Assembly (NCBI GenBank): GCA_963744305.1
Contig: CAVUTF010000033.1
Location: forward strand, 92,895 to 156,894
Direction of reading: 5' to 3'
DNA length: 64,000 nucleotides
Source: FEN-1219 sp963744305
GTDB lineage: Bacteria; Pseudomonadota; Gammaproteobacteria; Steroidobacterales; Rariloculaceae
The notes under the pieces were generated by a model. The model saw only the letters and a program-made list of their open reading frames with translations, was not told the DNA's origin and made no database searches. This document shows positions 47,881 through 58,655 of this stretch, in pieces; the first letter of the stretch is position 1, and every line of letters starts with the position of its first letter. The translations under genes and the position numbers were made by a program.

Positions 47881-48820
47881 TCAATCGGTCTCGCCCTGCT
47901 CAACGCCGAGCAGGCGCGCCGGGTTGCGCTTCGTCATCAGGTCGATCTCGGCCTGAGTGAAACCCGCCGCGAGCAGACGCGTGACGAATGACATGAGGCC
48001 GTCCGTGTGCACGGGATTGCCGACCTGACCTAGGTCCGTGCTCAACACGACGTTCGCGGGTCCGACCTCCCGGATTTGCGCCGCGAACTCGTCGAAGGAC
48101 AAGCTCGCGGACGGCAACGCGAGCCCCACGGGGTACTCTAGGAACGCGCCTTGGCGCGCGGCCTCCTTCTGCACGTCGAGCGGCATCTTCACCTGCGTCC
48201 CCGACGGATGGGTGACGACTATCCGCTCGATGCCCGCCGCCTTGGCAGCGCGGATCACGAGCAACGATTCCGCGGGGCTCGAGTGCCCGGTCGCAAGTGC
48301 TAGGTTGCGCGCCTTGATCACCGCGAGAACCGCATTGAGCTCCGGCAGCAGCGCGCCGTCGCGCGCGATTGGCACGTGGTTCGGATTCGGTGCAACGGTC
48401 AAATGCATGTGCTCGGAGTCGAACGTCGGCAGCCACACCATGCGGCCGTGACCGCCGGTCATGAGCGCCATCCGCTCGACGGCGACGGGATTCAAACCCC
48501 CGACGGCGCGATTGAGCGCGATGCCGCCATACGCCTCCACGCCGGAGACTTCTTGCGCCACGAGAAACGCGAGCGACGCCGTCTCCGTGTAGTGATTCTT
48601 GAATAGAAGCGCGCGCATCCCATGACGCTGGGCCATCCGCGCAGTCTCCAAAGCGGTGATCGACCGCGCGACGCTGTCGGGCGCCGCGTGCACATGGACG
48701 TCGATCATCCCTTGAAGCTGCGCGTGCCGCGCTCGACGCGAATCCGCATGCAAGCGCAGCCAGAAACGCCAACCGGCGCGATCCGCAGCCGATCTTGATC
48801 AAACCTTGCGCATGCATCAT
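47881..48820 (-). CDS. DUF6282 metal-dependent hydrolase, signal peptide in another frame
   Basis: The catalytic frame is open from 48753: MIDVHVHAAPDSVARS (HxH), ERIVVTHPSGTQ, VVLSTDLGQVGNPVHTDG, ending MTKRNPARLLGVEQGETD. These are features of the amidohydrolase-like DUF6282 family. The leader (MMHAQGLIKIGCGSRRLAF ... SSAARA) is in the next frame from ATG 48820, which follows GAGGAAATGTCC. The join is near 48725 (ARA then QLQGMIDVH), one base off. The product would be periplasmic. Confidence 0.8.
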
Positions 48821-48985
48821 GGACATTTCCTCGCTCGGAGACGTACCACGTTAGTCGTCTTGGTCGGCGCCCACAACGTTTTGGCGGCGACTCGTACGGC
48901 GAGGAAGCGCAGCGCGGTAGGCCATAAGTCCCGAGCGCAAACCGGCCGGCGAGTGCACACTATCCGTGGCGAACGGACAACGGCG

Positions 48986-50424
48986 ATGCGCAGCGAGATC
49001 GAGCAGCAACAAAGTCTCGAAGCAACCCTCCGCGAGGTGATGCACCTCTTGGAGCGCCAGGCTTTAGTGAAGCAAGTCGTTGCACGCTCCGACACCCGCA
49101 AGCCGGAGCTCGCACAGTCGCTCGTCGCCAGACAGCACGCCGTGGAGCTCGAGAAGAAGCTGAACCGCATGCATCCGGCCGACGCGGCGTTCGTGCTCGA
49201 AAGCTTGAACCAGGAGCAACGCGTCGCCGCGTGGCACCTGATTCGCCGCGACCGCCGCGGGTCGATCCTGCTCGAGCTCGCGGGCCCGGTGCGCACGTCG
49301 CTCGTCACGCTGCTCGACGAGCACGAGCTCGTCACGCTCGGCCGGCAGATGGACGCCGACGACTTCGCGGATCTCGTGCAGGACCTGCCGCCCGAGCACG
49401 TCGAGCAGGTCCTGGCGCAGCTCGGCACCGAGCAGAGCGCCGAAGTGCAATCCGTGCTGTCGTTCCCGGAGGACAGCGTCGGCTCGCTGATGCACCTCGA
49501 CGTCGTGACCGTCCGCGACGACGTCACGCTAGAGGACGCAATCTCGTCGCTGCGCCGACGGCGAAATCTGCCGCAGCAATTCACGTCACTCGTCGTCGTG
49601 GATCGCAACAACACGCTGCGCGGCGTGTTGCCTCTCGACCGGCTCGTCGCTCGCGAGAGCACGCAACAAGTCAGCGACGTCATGGTCAAGGAGCCGACGT
49701 ACTTCTTGACGACGGATCCGGTCGACGATGCAGCGGTAGGCGTTCGAGCGCTACGACCTGCTATCGGCGCCCGTCGTGAACCTGCATCGGCAAGTGGTCG
49801 GCTCGCTCACCGTCGACGACGTGCTCGATCACGTGACGCAGGATACGTTCAAGCAGTCGCTCTCCCAGGTCGGCCTGAGCGAGGACGAGGACCTGTTCGC
49901 GCCGATCTGGCAAAGCGGCCGCAAACGCTGGGCTTGGCTCGGGGCTGAACCTGCTCACCGCGTTCATCGCCTCGCGCGTGGTCGGTGCGTTCGAGGGCTC
50001 GATCGCCCAGCTCGCGGCGCTCGCGGCGTTGATGCCGATCGTCGCGTCCATCGGCGGCAACACCGGCAATCAGACCGTCGCGCTCGTGATTCGCGCGCTC
50101 GCGCTTTCGCAGCTCAACCGCGGCAACTTGCGCTTTCTGCTGCGCAAGGAGCTTGCCATCGGCGTGATGAACGGCGTGCTGCTCGGGTTGCTCATGGGCT
50201 TCGCGACCCTGCTGCTCTACGGATCGTGGCCGCTCGCGGGCGTGATGGTCGCGGCGATGCTGCTCAACATGCTTCTCGCGTCGGTCGTCGGCGTGTTCTG
50301 TCCGCTGATCCTCGAGCGCATGGGACGCGACCCGGTCATGGGCAGCAGCATCCTGCTGACCGCAACGACCGACAGCATGGGCTTCCTTATTTTTCTGGGC
50401 CTCGCTTCGGCGTTGCTGCTGTAG
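48986..50424 (+). CDS. mgtE: MgtE magnesium transporter, two frameshifts
   Basis: ATG 48986. The cytoplasmic N-domain (ADAAFVLESLNQEQRVAAWHLI, DLPPEHVEQVLAQL) and the first CBS module (VGSLMHLDVVTVRDDVTLEDAIS, VKEPTYFLTTDPVDDAA) are in frame; an indel near 49740 moves the frame to YDLLSAPVVNLHRQVVGSLTVDDVLDHV, and an extra G in CTCGGGGCTG near 49938 moves it to LNLLTAFIASRVVGAFEGSI. The membrane domain then runs intact (GGNTGNQTVALVIRAL, DSMGFLIFLGLASALLL). About 478 residues in all. No M-box riboswitch was recognised upstream. Confidence 0.88.
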
Positions 50425-51387
50425 CGGCCGCAATCCGCACGTCGCCGCGGACCGTGACGGATGAGCTGCGCGAGATCGGTCGTGTCCGTGCTCGAGGCTG
50501 AAGACCGTTGAGGGCGCGCACGCTGCGATGACGGACGCCGCCATTCGCAAGCGCAGGCGCCGTGCCGGCGAGGACGCCGCCCCTTCCGCTCCGGCCCAAT
50601 CGTGGATGAAAAGTCGAATGCGCCCCGCGACATTCTCCGCGTCATCCCAGACCAAGAGGTGCCCCGCGCGCTCAATGATCTCTAGACGCGCGCGCGAGAT
50701 GCGGTCAGCGAGGATTCGCCCGTTCGCGACCGGGACCAAGGGGTCGTCGTCACCGAGGATGACGAGTGTTTCGTGCGGAATTTCGGCGAGAAAGTGCAAG
50801 CTGGACCATCCCGCGGCACCGAGCACTTGCATCCCGTAACCGTACGGCGATGGCGGCGCTTGCTGCCTCCACGGCGCATGGCGGGCCTGCGCCGCCTCGT
50901 CGCGCGCAGTGGCGCCCCCATACAACGTCGCCGCAACACGGGCGAAGTAGGCGCGCGAGTAGAACCGCAGCGGTGTCGCTAGCGCGGCAAGCGCGTGGAT
51001 CGACCCTGGGACCGCGCCTATTCCGCAGGTAGTGGCCGCGAGCACGAGGCGCCGAATCCGGTCGGAGTGCTTGTAAGCAAATTGCTGGGCGACTGCGCCG
51101 CCATAGGAAAACCCCACGACATCCGCCCACGGGACGCGACAGTGGTCGAGCACGGCAGCTGCAAGGTCGGCGAGCGAGGCAATCGAGACCGGGAAAAACG
51201 GCGTGCTCGAGCCCCCGGTGCCTGGCATGTCGAACCGAATGATTCGGCGCTCTCGGAACTGCTCCACGAACGGCGCCCACATGTCGGCATTGCAACCCAG
51301 ACCGCTGATCAAGAGCAGTGGATCGCCCACGCCCGTCTCGATTACGCGGACGCGGTGACCCCGCCAAGGCAGCAGGTCATCGCCCAC
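50425..51387 (-). CDS. Alpha/beta hydrolase, possible PHA depolymerase; stop lost
   Basis: From ATG 51387: DPLLLISGLGCNADMWAPFVEQF (oxyanion region), RFDMPGTGGSS, nucleophile VVGFSYGGAVAQQFAYKH, VILGDDDPLVPVANG (Asp) and IIERAGHLLVWDD (His). The domain ends near 50590. The frame has no stop until 49849, running antisense through mgtE; I end the feature at the mgtE stop because that tail is not protein-like. The gene diverges from PHA synthase and resembles intracellular PHA depolymerases, so a role in polymer turnover is inferred. Confidence 0.72.
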
Positions 51388-51767
51388 TCTTCTCCCCCCA
51401 AATCTCCGGAGCGAAGCTCGACGCCATCGCCCGGCAAACGCTCAGGGCAAAATACGTGTGCTTCAGTAGATGCCGGTGAGTACGAATGTCATTTCTAGTT
51501 AATATTCTAATGGCATCCTACACCGTTCTCGGCCGGTGCAAGGCTTCAAAGTAGGTGATCCAGTCCACGATTGGCGGGACAGGCGAATCCCGCGATTGTC
51601 GGTGCGCGGGCAGTCGGTTATGGTAAGCGTTTCCCCGACTCAGTCTCTAGTTCATCTGCCGTCGACGCATTGCGGCAGAAAAGAACGAGCGTTGAATCCG
51701 ACGGACGCGGTTTGACGTGCATTGAAGTAATTCTGGCCAGCTTGGCCCACCAGCGGAGTACCACGGG
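51388..51767. promoter_or_regulatory. 380-base gap upstream of the PHA genes
   Basis: Holds the promoters for the divergent hydrolase and PHA synthase. An AT-rich stretch (TTAATATTCTAAT, about 51501-51513) is the likeliest promoter element. I see no convincing gene, hairpin or repeat. Confidence 0.35.
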
Positions 51768-52914
51768 ATGGTAGGTGAAAGTTTTCAGCGGAACGAAAAC
51801 GGTGGCGGCGGCTTGTCGGCCTCAGGAAGCAAAAGCGCGGATCGAGATCGCTTCATCGATGATCCGCCGCCAACGACGCCATTCGACGTCGTGGACGAAG
51901 GCGGGCTGCTGCGGCTGCGCCACTACCGCGGCGAAGATCGATCATCGCAACCGCCCCCGGTGCTCCTCGTGTACTCGCTGCTCAAGCGACCCTACATCCT
52001 CGATCTACTGCCCGACCGGAGCATGGTCCGGAGCTTTTTGCGCCAAGGGTTTTCCGTCTACGTCACCGACTGGCTCCCGCCGCGCCCGGAGGACGCCGAG
52101 TGTGGCTTGCACAGCTACGTCAACAGAGATCTCGCACGTGCCGTCGAATGTGTGCGCCGGCGCGAGCACGTCGACCGGGTCTCGCTCATAGGATGCTGCC
52201 TCGGCGCGCTCCTGGCTGCGATCTACGCGGCCCTGTACCCGCAGAACGTTCAGCACTTGGTGCCGTTCGCGTTGCCCTTCGAGTCCCGTCCGCTGCTCGC
52301 CCCGGGAGCCGCGGAGTACCTCGCGCGCATGTACGGCAACGTGCCGGCATGGTGGCTCAGCGTAACGCTGAACGCCCGCGTTTCAAATCCGCACCAGCTG
52401 CCCGCGTATCTCGCAGAGGAGCTCGGCGAAGCGGAGCTCGCTGAGCCTGTCAGCGGCGCGGAGCCGGAGATTCAGAGCATGCTCGAGCGGTGGTTCGGCA
52501 GCGATGTGCCGATTGCCGGACGTCTGTTCTGCGAAGTCATGCAGGACGTAAACGCCGACGCGCAATTCGCGCAGGGCCGTCTGCGGGTCGGCAACAGGCG
52601 CGTGGCCCTCGAGAATATCCGTTGCCCGGTGCTCAACATCAGCGCCGAACGCGATCGGCTCGTGCCGCCGCAAGAGAGCGCTTCCTTCATCGAGCACGTA
52701 GGCACCAGCGAGGCGAGCAATCTGGTATTTCCGAGCGGGCACCTCGGACTCATGGTCAGTCGCGCCGCGCACGACGAGACTATGGCCGCATGTCGCCGAA
52801 TGCCTTCGCGACCCGGCTGTTCGACCGCGTGTGCGTCGAGAAATCGCCGCCGCGTCCCGCGCTCGACGGCACAAGAGTGCATCGCGCTCCGGAGAGACGG
52901 GAATTCGCGTATAG
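51768..52914 (+). CDS. phaC: Class III poly(3-hydroxyalkanoate) synthase subunit PhaC, one frameshift
   Basis: About 382 residues. It polymerises hydroxyacyl-CoA into storage PHA granules. N-domain: TTPFDVVDEGGLLRLRHYR, PVLLVYSLLKRPYILDLLP. The lipase-box-like GCCLG puts the catalytic Cys at residue 144, with Asp296 in SAERDRLVPP and His325 in PSGHLGLM; the Asp-to-His distance of 29 fits class III enzymes. Just after AAHDET (about 52781) the frame shifts to WPHVAECLRDPAV, the usual C-terminus, ending TAG 52914. Class III enzymes need PhaE, which is not found here, so it may be elsewhere or replaced. Confidence 0.83.
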
Positions 52915-53057
52915 GGTCGCTCGCTGTGCGGAGCGCCGCGCGATCGCGCGATCGCCTGCTGATGCTTTGCCCCACCGTGATGCTTGACTCCTCATGCACG
53001 TGCGTTGCATACTACGCATGCCCTTTCAGTTCATCCCCTTTTGCAAGGAGCACAATC

Positions 53058-53366
53058 ATGTCGAACTATCTCAGGCTCGCCAATGAAACTACCGACCAAT
53101 ACATGGCCACGCTTGCCGAAGGTCAAGAGAACTTCCTGAAGTCACTCACGGCGTTTTCGGCGTGGGTGCCCGCTTCTGCGACCGCGCCGCCCGCCGCGTT
53201 CTCGGGTCTGCCGACAGCGCAAGAAGTGACCGAGGCCAACTTCACCTTTGCGCAGAAGCTACTCAAGCAGCAGCAGGACTTCGCGCAGAAGTGGATCGCG
53301 ACTGCCACCGAGCTTGTGACGCCGACGGCTACATCGGCGAAGAGCCCGGCTTCGAAGAGCAAGTAA
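53058..53366 (+). CDS. Phasin-like PHA granule protein
   Basis: 102 residues after AAGGAG. An amphipathic helical protein: DQYMATLAEGQENFLKSL, TAQEVTEANFTFAQKLLKQQQDFAQKW, then an Ala/Lys/Ser-rich tail (AKSPASKSK). This layout of coiled helices and a basic tail is phasin-like and fits its place right after phaC. It would coat PHA granules. A hairpin at 53384 follows. Confidence 0.8.
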   Translation: MSNYLRLANETTDQYMATLAEGQENFLKSLTAFSAWVPASATAPPAAFSGLPTAQEVTEANFTFAQKLLKQQQDFAQKWIATATELVTPTATSAKSPASKSK

Positions 53367-53383
53367 GCGTTTCATCCGAACAG

Positions 53384-53408
53384 GCGGTGGCCGCCCTGCG
53401 GCCACCGC
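53384..53408 (+). terminator. Hairpin after phasin gene
   Basis: Perfect 11-bp stem (53384-53394 with 53398-53408, loop CCT), 18 bases after the phasin stop. No T tract follows, so intrinsic termination is doubtful; it may instead protect the mRNA 3' end. Confidence 0.5.
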
Positions 53409-53563
53409 GCCGCCTCGCCTGCTCTCTTGCAGCAGCACGAATTGCACGCTTACGCCCTCCCATCAGAAACTCCACAACGACGATGAAATGCGTCTTGCAG
53501 TAGAATTGCGCGCGAAAACATCGACTGGTAGATAGGCTCTGTCGTTCGGTTTCGGGGAACCTC

Positions 53564-55055
53564 TTGAGCAGCGACGAAGCGCAATCGCGCAAACCCTTCG
53601 GCCCGTGGAAACCACCGAAAGATCAGTCCCGAAAGCTCGACGACAGATCCGTGTCTCGGCGCGAGCTGCTTGATGTCCGGCGCGCAAGGCTCGCGGCCGG
53701 CGCGTGATCGGCTATGTCCGTCTGCGAGGGCTCAGCAACTCCCGCGGCGCCCCTCGTGGACACGCGATCCTGCTCAAAGGCGGCTGCGTGCTGTCGCTCG
53801 ACCCGCAAGTCGGCGACTTCGAGCGGGCGGACGTCTTCATCGACGGCGCGCGGATCGCAGCGGTCGGCCCCGATCTCACGGCCGACGCGGAAGTCATCGA
53901 TGCCTCGGGCATGATCGTGATGCCGGGATTCGTCGACACGCACCGCCACATGTGGCAGGGCGCGCTGCGCAACATTCTGCCGAACGGGCTCCTGAGCGAC
54001 TACGGTCGCGACATCACAGGCTCCGCGCGCTCGGTGTTCCGCCCCGAGGACGCGCACGTGGGCGATCTCGTGAGCGCGCTAGGCGCGATCAACGCGGGCG
54101 TCACCACCGTGCTCGACTGGTCGCACATCGGCAATAGCCCCGAGCACAGCGACGCGGCCATCGCGGGCTTGCGCGAATCCGGTATCCGTGCGGTCTACGC
54201 ATTCGGCGCCGGCGCCGGCGGCGCCAGCAATCGCTTTCCGGACGACATCCGGCGGCTGCGCAGGCAGCATTTCTCATCGGATGATCAGCTGTTGACGCTC
54301 GCGATGGCGGCGGGCGGGAATCCGCGCGATTGGGCGATCGCGCGCGACGTCGGCGCGTTCATCTCGGTGCACGTCGTGGGCTCGCTCGGCGTGCCGCGCC
54401 GAAGCGATGGGCGACGACGTCACCTACATCCATTGCACCAACCTGCCGCCCGAAGCGTGGCGACTGATCGCCGACACGGGCGGGCACGTGTCGATCGCGG
54501 GACCGATCGAGATGCAGATGAGCCACGGCGTTCCGCCGTTCCAACAGGCCCTCGATCACGGCATCCGGCCGAGCTTGAGCGTGGACGTCGAGACACAGAT
54601 GCCAGGTGAGCTGTTCACGCAGATGCGCTCCGCGTTCGCGCTGCAGCGCATGTTGGCGCTGGAAAAGCAGCGCCTGGGCCAACGCCCGTGCCCGCGCTGC
54701 TCACGGTGCGCGAGGTGATCGAGCTCGCGACGATTCACGGCGCTCGAGGCCAATCAGCTGGACCGCAAGATCGGCACGCTGACGCCAGGCAAGGAGGCCG
54801 ACATCATCTTGCTGCGCGCGAACACGATCAACGTGCTGCCGCTCAACAACGTCTACGGCGCGATCGTGCTCGCGATGGACACGAGCAACGTCGACTCCGT
54901 ATTCATCGCCGGGAAGGCGCGCAAGCTCGCCGGCCAGCTCGTCGACGTGGATCTTCAGCGGATCGCGCGAATGGCCGAGCAGTCGCGCGACTACATCGTC
55001 GCGCGCGTCGGGCTGGCCGCGGACGCTGTTCGGCGGCTATCTGCCCGGTCACTGA
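53564..55055 (+). pseudogene. Tat-exported amidohydrolase (AtzA/TrzN-like), frame-broken
   Basis: A leader from TTG 53564 contains SRRELL and is continued by MSGAQGS, fitting a Tat signal. The catalytic domain from 53760 has GFVDTHRHMWQGALRNILP (HxH), INAGVTTVLDWSHIGNSPEHSD, ISVHVVGSLG, VTYIHCTNLPPEAWRLIAD and SLSVDVETQMPGE (Asp). Frame changes occur near 53730, 54395, 54715, 54800 and 55020; the last restores LFGGYLPGH and TGA 55055. Substrates of such hydrolases are N-heterocycles or amidines, not predictable here. Confidence 0.73.
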
Positions 55056-55957
55056 GGCGCACGGGTCTGACGCGTTGCGAGCCATGACCTGCCGTACGCG
55101 CTCCTCGAGCTGCCGATCTTCCGTCGCGAGCGACAATTGCGCGAGCGCGCGTGCATCCGGGCCCCGCCACCGCAAGTCCTCGAGCGACTCGGCGAGCGGC
55201 ACGTCGGTGCGCAGCGTCGCGAGCCGGCGGAAGAGCAACGCCTCGTCGCGATGCTCGCGCGCAGGCTCTCCGCGAGCGCCGCCGCGCCGCGAACCTTCAC
55301 CGACCATCGCTGCGGCGTCGTCGGGATATCCTCGAGCCGGCCGTAGACCGCGAGCACGGCGGACGCGGACGTCTCGCCCCAGCGCGGAACGCCGGGGTAG
55401 CCGTCAGCGCTGTCGCCGACGAGCGCGAGCCAGTCCGGAATCGAGCTAGGCGCGACGCCGAACCGCTCGATCACGCCGGCCTCGTCGCGCAGCTTCTTGC
55501 GCAGCCGATCCAAGCAAACGACGCGCGTGCCGCGCACGCATTGCGCGAGGTCCTTGTCGGGCGAGCAGATGACGATCTGCTCGACTCCCGGCGCGTCGGC
55601 GAACTTCGCGGCCGCGGCGCGCGAGGGCGTCGTCGGTCTCGAACTCGATCATCGGCCACGTGACCAGGCCCAGCGCGCGCGTCGCGTCCTCGGCGGGCCC
55701 GAATTGCGCCCACAGATCGGGATCGATGCCTTCGCTCGTCTTGTAGCCCGGATAGAGGTCGTTGCGGAACGACTCGATCACGTGATCGAACGCGATCGCG
55801 ACATGCGTGACGCCGGGCTCGCCGAGCAGCGACAAGCATCGAGCGCAGCAGCGCCGCGCACGGCGCCGACTTCGCGGCCGTCCGCGGTCTTGCTCGAGGG
55901 CGCGCCGTAGAACGCGCGAAACAGCTCGAATGTGCCGTCGATCAGATGAATCTTCAC
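55049..55957 (-). pseudogene. 5'-3' exonuclease (flap endonuclease fold), frame-broken
   Basis: GTG 55957: KIHLIDGTFELFRAFYGAP. Then THVAIAFDHVIESFRNDLYPGYK, WPMIEFETDDALA, QIVICSPDKDLAQCV in pieces, GTRVVCLDRLRKKLRDEAGVIERFGV and DWLALVGDSADGYPGVPRWGETSA, giving the metal-binding Asp cluster and helix-hairpin-helix of PolA-like 5' nucleases. Shifts occur near 55830, 55640 and 55250. The end is taken at 55049. This stand-alone form resembles Xni/ExoIX enzymes, used in DNA repair. Confidence 0.74.
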
Positions 55958-55996
55958 GTGCTAGTCTTAGGGCGAACCTTCCGGGGGATCATAACA

Positions 55997-57259
55997 ATGA
56001 GAACACTGTTCGCCGCGCTTGCGTGCTGCGTCGCTACGGTAGGCCTCGGTCAAACACGCGAACCCGCGCCCGCCTTTGCCGGCCAGACCGAGGCTCCGCC
56101 GCCCGCTCGCGAGTCGCGGTACAAAGTAAGCGTCATCACCGATGCTCTCACGGGACCCTGGGCTCTCGCATTTCTACCCGACGGCAACTTCTTGGTGTCG
56201 GAACGCCGCGGCAACCTGCGTACCGTAACACCGGACGGCAAAGTGTCGGAGCCGATCGCCGGCGTGCCGCCCGTGAAAGTGGTCGCCGCGCAGAGCTTTC
56301 ACGAAGTCGTGCTCGATCCGAATTTCGCGCAAAACCGCTACGTCTACTTCACCTACTTCGCGCCGCCGAAGGGCGAAGCCGCACGTGAGTGGCCGATCGA
56401 GCACTACTACAACGAGGTCTGGAACAAGACGCTCGCCGAACGACGCGTTCTGGATCTCGGCGAGGAAACCGTCGCTCGCGCGCGCCTCTCGGCCGACAAT
56501 CGGCGGCTCGAGAATTTCGAGGTGCTTATCCAGGATCACGTCGAGCGGCGGATCGTCTTCGCGCGCGACGGCACGATGTACGTGACGGGCGCCGACGCGT
56601 TTCGTCTCTACGACTCCGATCTCGACGGCGTCGACCACGACTTCACCGCCGAGCCCGACGTGCGCCGCAACTTCACAGGCCGCGTGATCCGCATCAATTC
56701 AGACGGCACGATCCCTAAAGACAATCCATGGCTCGGCCGCGCGACCGTGGCGCGCGCCACGTTCGCCCACGGCTTCAAGGATCCCGAAGGCGCGGCGCTG
56801 CACCCGGAAACCGGCGAGCTCTGGCTCGTCGACCACGGCCCGCAAGGCGGCGACGAGATCAACATCGTGCGCGCCGGCAAGGATTACGGGTGGCCCGACG
56901 TATCGTACGGTGTGCAATACGACGCGCGCCAAGCCGACGGCCGCAAAAACGTCGCCGTCGGCAACGGCAAGAGCTCGATGCCGGGCGTCGAGGAGCCGAT
57001 CTACTTCTGGGTGCCCTCGATCGCGCCGTCGGGCATGGCGTTCTACACGGGCGATCTGTTCCCCGACTGGAAAGGCAATCTATTCGTCGGCGCGATGGCG
57101 GGCCGGCATCTCGTGCGGCTCGTGCTGGACGGCGAGCGCGTCGTCGCCGAGGAGAAGCTGCTCGAGGAGCTCGATCTGCGCATCCGCGAAGTCCGGCAAG
57201 GGCCCGACGGCGCGCTGTATGTGTTCGGCACCGATTCACTGCTGCGAATAACGCCGTGA
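55997..57259 (+). CDS. PQQ-dependent sugar dehydrogenase (YliI fold)
   Basis: 420 residues, intact, with a signal peptide (LFAALACCVATVGLG). Motifs: GPWALAFLPDGNFLVSERRGNLRTV, HEVVLDPNFAQNRYVYFTYF, VIRINSDGTIPKDNPWLGR, DHGPQGGDEINIVRAGKDYGWP, SIAPSGMAFYTGDLFPDWKGNLFVG and RIREVRQGPDGALYVFG. A longer insertion around RRVLDLGEETVARARLSADN sets it apart from the two paralogues. Its stop overlaps the GTG of the next gene. Confidence 0.92.
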   Translation: MRTLFAALACCVATVGLGQTREPAPAFAGQTEAPPPARESRYKVSVITDALTGPWALAFLPDGNFLVSERRGNLRTVTPDGKVSEPIAGVPPVKVVAAQSFHEVVLDPNFAQNRYVYFTYFAPPKGEAAREWPIEHYYNEVWNKTLAERRVLDLGEETVARARLSADNRRLENFEVLIQDHVERRIVFARDGTMYVTGADAFRLYDSDLDGVDHDFTAEPDVRRNFTGRVIRINSDGTIPKDNPWLGRATVARATFAHGFKDPEGAALHPETGELWLVDHGPQGGDEINIVRAGKDYGWPDVSYGVQYDARQADGRKNVAVGNGKSSMPGVEEPIYFWVPSIAPSGMAFYTGDLFPDWKGNLFVGAMAGRHLVRLVLDGERVVAEEKLLEELDLRIREVRQGPDGALYVFGTDSLLRITP

Positions 57260-58632
57260 CAACTCGATTCGCAATTGTCGCGGCACTGCTCGCGATGGCG
57301 GCCGTCCCTCCGATCTCTGCTCAGCAAACAGGCGGCGGACGAGTCGGCACGGGAGCTCTCGGCCGCTACCATGCCCCGGCCGAGCAGGTGGTTGCTATTC
57401 GCGCTGGGCGGCTTTTCGACTCCGTGAGCGGCAGCATGCTCACGCAGCAGGTGATTCTCGTTCGCGGCGAGCGCATCGCCGAGATCGGCGCGAACGTGCG
57501 CATTCCTCGTGAAGCGCGCGTCATCGACTTGAGCGGGGCCACCGTGCTGCCCGGCATGATCGACGCGCACGTGCACGTGAACACCGGCGGCAACGAGGGC
57601 GGCCGCACGGCGGCCGAGCGCGCCTATATCGCGCTCGCAAGCGCACAGACCGATTTGCTCGCGGGCTTCACGACGATCGCCGACATGGACTCGCGCGGCG
57701 GGTACAACACCGTGGAGCTGCGCAACGCCATCAACGCAGGCATGGTGCTCGGCCCGCGTATGCAGGTCGTCGGCCAGTCACTCAACATCCGCGCGAGCAA
57801 CGCCTACCCGGACTCGGACGCGGGCCGCTTCTCTTCGGAGTTCACCGAGGGCAAGAACGTCAATTCGCCGTGGCTTGGGCGCGCCGCGGTGCGCGAGGCG
57901 AAGCTGCATGGCGTCGACTGGGTCAAGATCTACACGACGCAGGATTTCGTGGGTCCGATGCATTTGTTCACTCCCGACGGCAGCCTCATCACGAGTCCCT
58001 CGCTCACGTTCGAGGAAGTCGAGGCGATCACCGACGAAGCGCATCGGCTCGGCCTCAAAGTCGCCTGCCACACCTACGGCGGCGAGGGGATGGTGAGCTG
58101 CTTGAACGCCGGTGTCGACGCGCCGAACCATCTGCTGCAGCTCGACGACGCCGGTGTGCGTGTGATGCTGGAGAAAAAGCTGCCGTTCGTCTGCACGCTC
58201 GACGACCTCATCTATCAAGAGCCCGAGGATCTCGAAGGCAGCGGCGGCAAGCTGACGCGGCTGTCGCTCGCGGAAGCTGCGTTCAAGCGCGCGTTGGCCG
58301 CCGGCGTGCCGATCGTCTTCGGCAGCGGCGCAACTTCGGACATCATCCCGCACGGGATTCAAGCCGATCAATTCAAGTACTACGTCTCGTGGGGGATGAC
58401 GCCGGCGCAGGCGCTGCAGACGGCATTCCTGAATGCCGCAACGATGCTCAACTATCACTGGGAAACGCAAATCGGCAGCATCGAGGCCGGCAAGCTCGCG
58501 GACATCATCGCCGTCGCCGGCGATCCGCTTCGCGATATCACGGAGATGGAGCGCGTGCGGTTCGTCATGATAGGTGGTCTCGTCGCGCGCGATGAATTGA
58601 GTGAAGGCTCAAGTGGCAACGGCGCCGACTGA
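57256..58632 (+). CDS. Exported amidohydrolase (imidazolonepropionase-like)
   Basis: 458 residues; GTG 57256 overlaps the stop of the PQQ enzyme (GTGA). Signal peptide FAIVAALLAMAAVPPISAQ. Motifs: GMIDAHVHVNTGG (HxH), HGVDWVKIYTTQDF (Lys), KVACHTYGGEG (His), FGSGATSDIIPHG (Asp) and GSIEAGKLADIIAVAGDPL. Metal-dependent hydrolase of unknown substrate. Coupled translation suggests that the sugar acid or lactone made by the dehydrogenase, or an amide, is its substrate. Confidence 0.9.
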   Translation: MTTRFAIVAALLAMAAVPPISAQQTGGGRVGTGALGRYHAPAEQVVAIRAGRLFDSVSGSMLTQQVILVRGERIAEIGANVRIPREARVIDLSGATVLPGMIDAHVHVNTGGNEGGRTAAERAYIALASAQTDLLAGFTTIADMDSRGGYNTVELRNAINAGMVLGPRMQVVGQSLNIRASNAYPDSDAGRFSSEFTEGKNVNSPWLGRAAVREAKLHGVDWVKIYTTQDFVGPMHLFTPDGSLITSPSLTFEEVEAITDEAHRLGLKVACHTYGGEGMVSCLNAGVDAPNHLLQLDDAGVRVMLEKKLPFVCTLDDLIYQEPEDLEGSGGKLTRLSLAEAAFKRALAAGVPIVFGSGATSDIIPHGIQADQFKYYVSWGMTPAQALQTAFLNAATMLNYHWETQIGSIEAGKLADIIAVAGDPLRDITEMERVRFVMIGGLVARDELSEGSSGNGAD

Positions 58633-58655
58633 GCGCTGCTCTCGAGAGGCTGCTC

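Noticed and set aside
49849..50424. 192-codon continuation of the - strand alpha/beta hydrolase frame
   Set aside because: It is exactly antisense to the conserved MgtE membrane domain and has no recognisable fold; the hydrolase stop has probably been lost to an indel.
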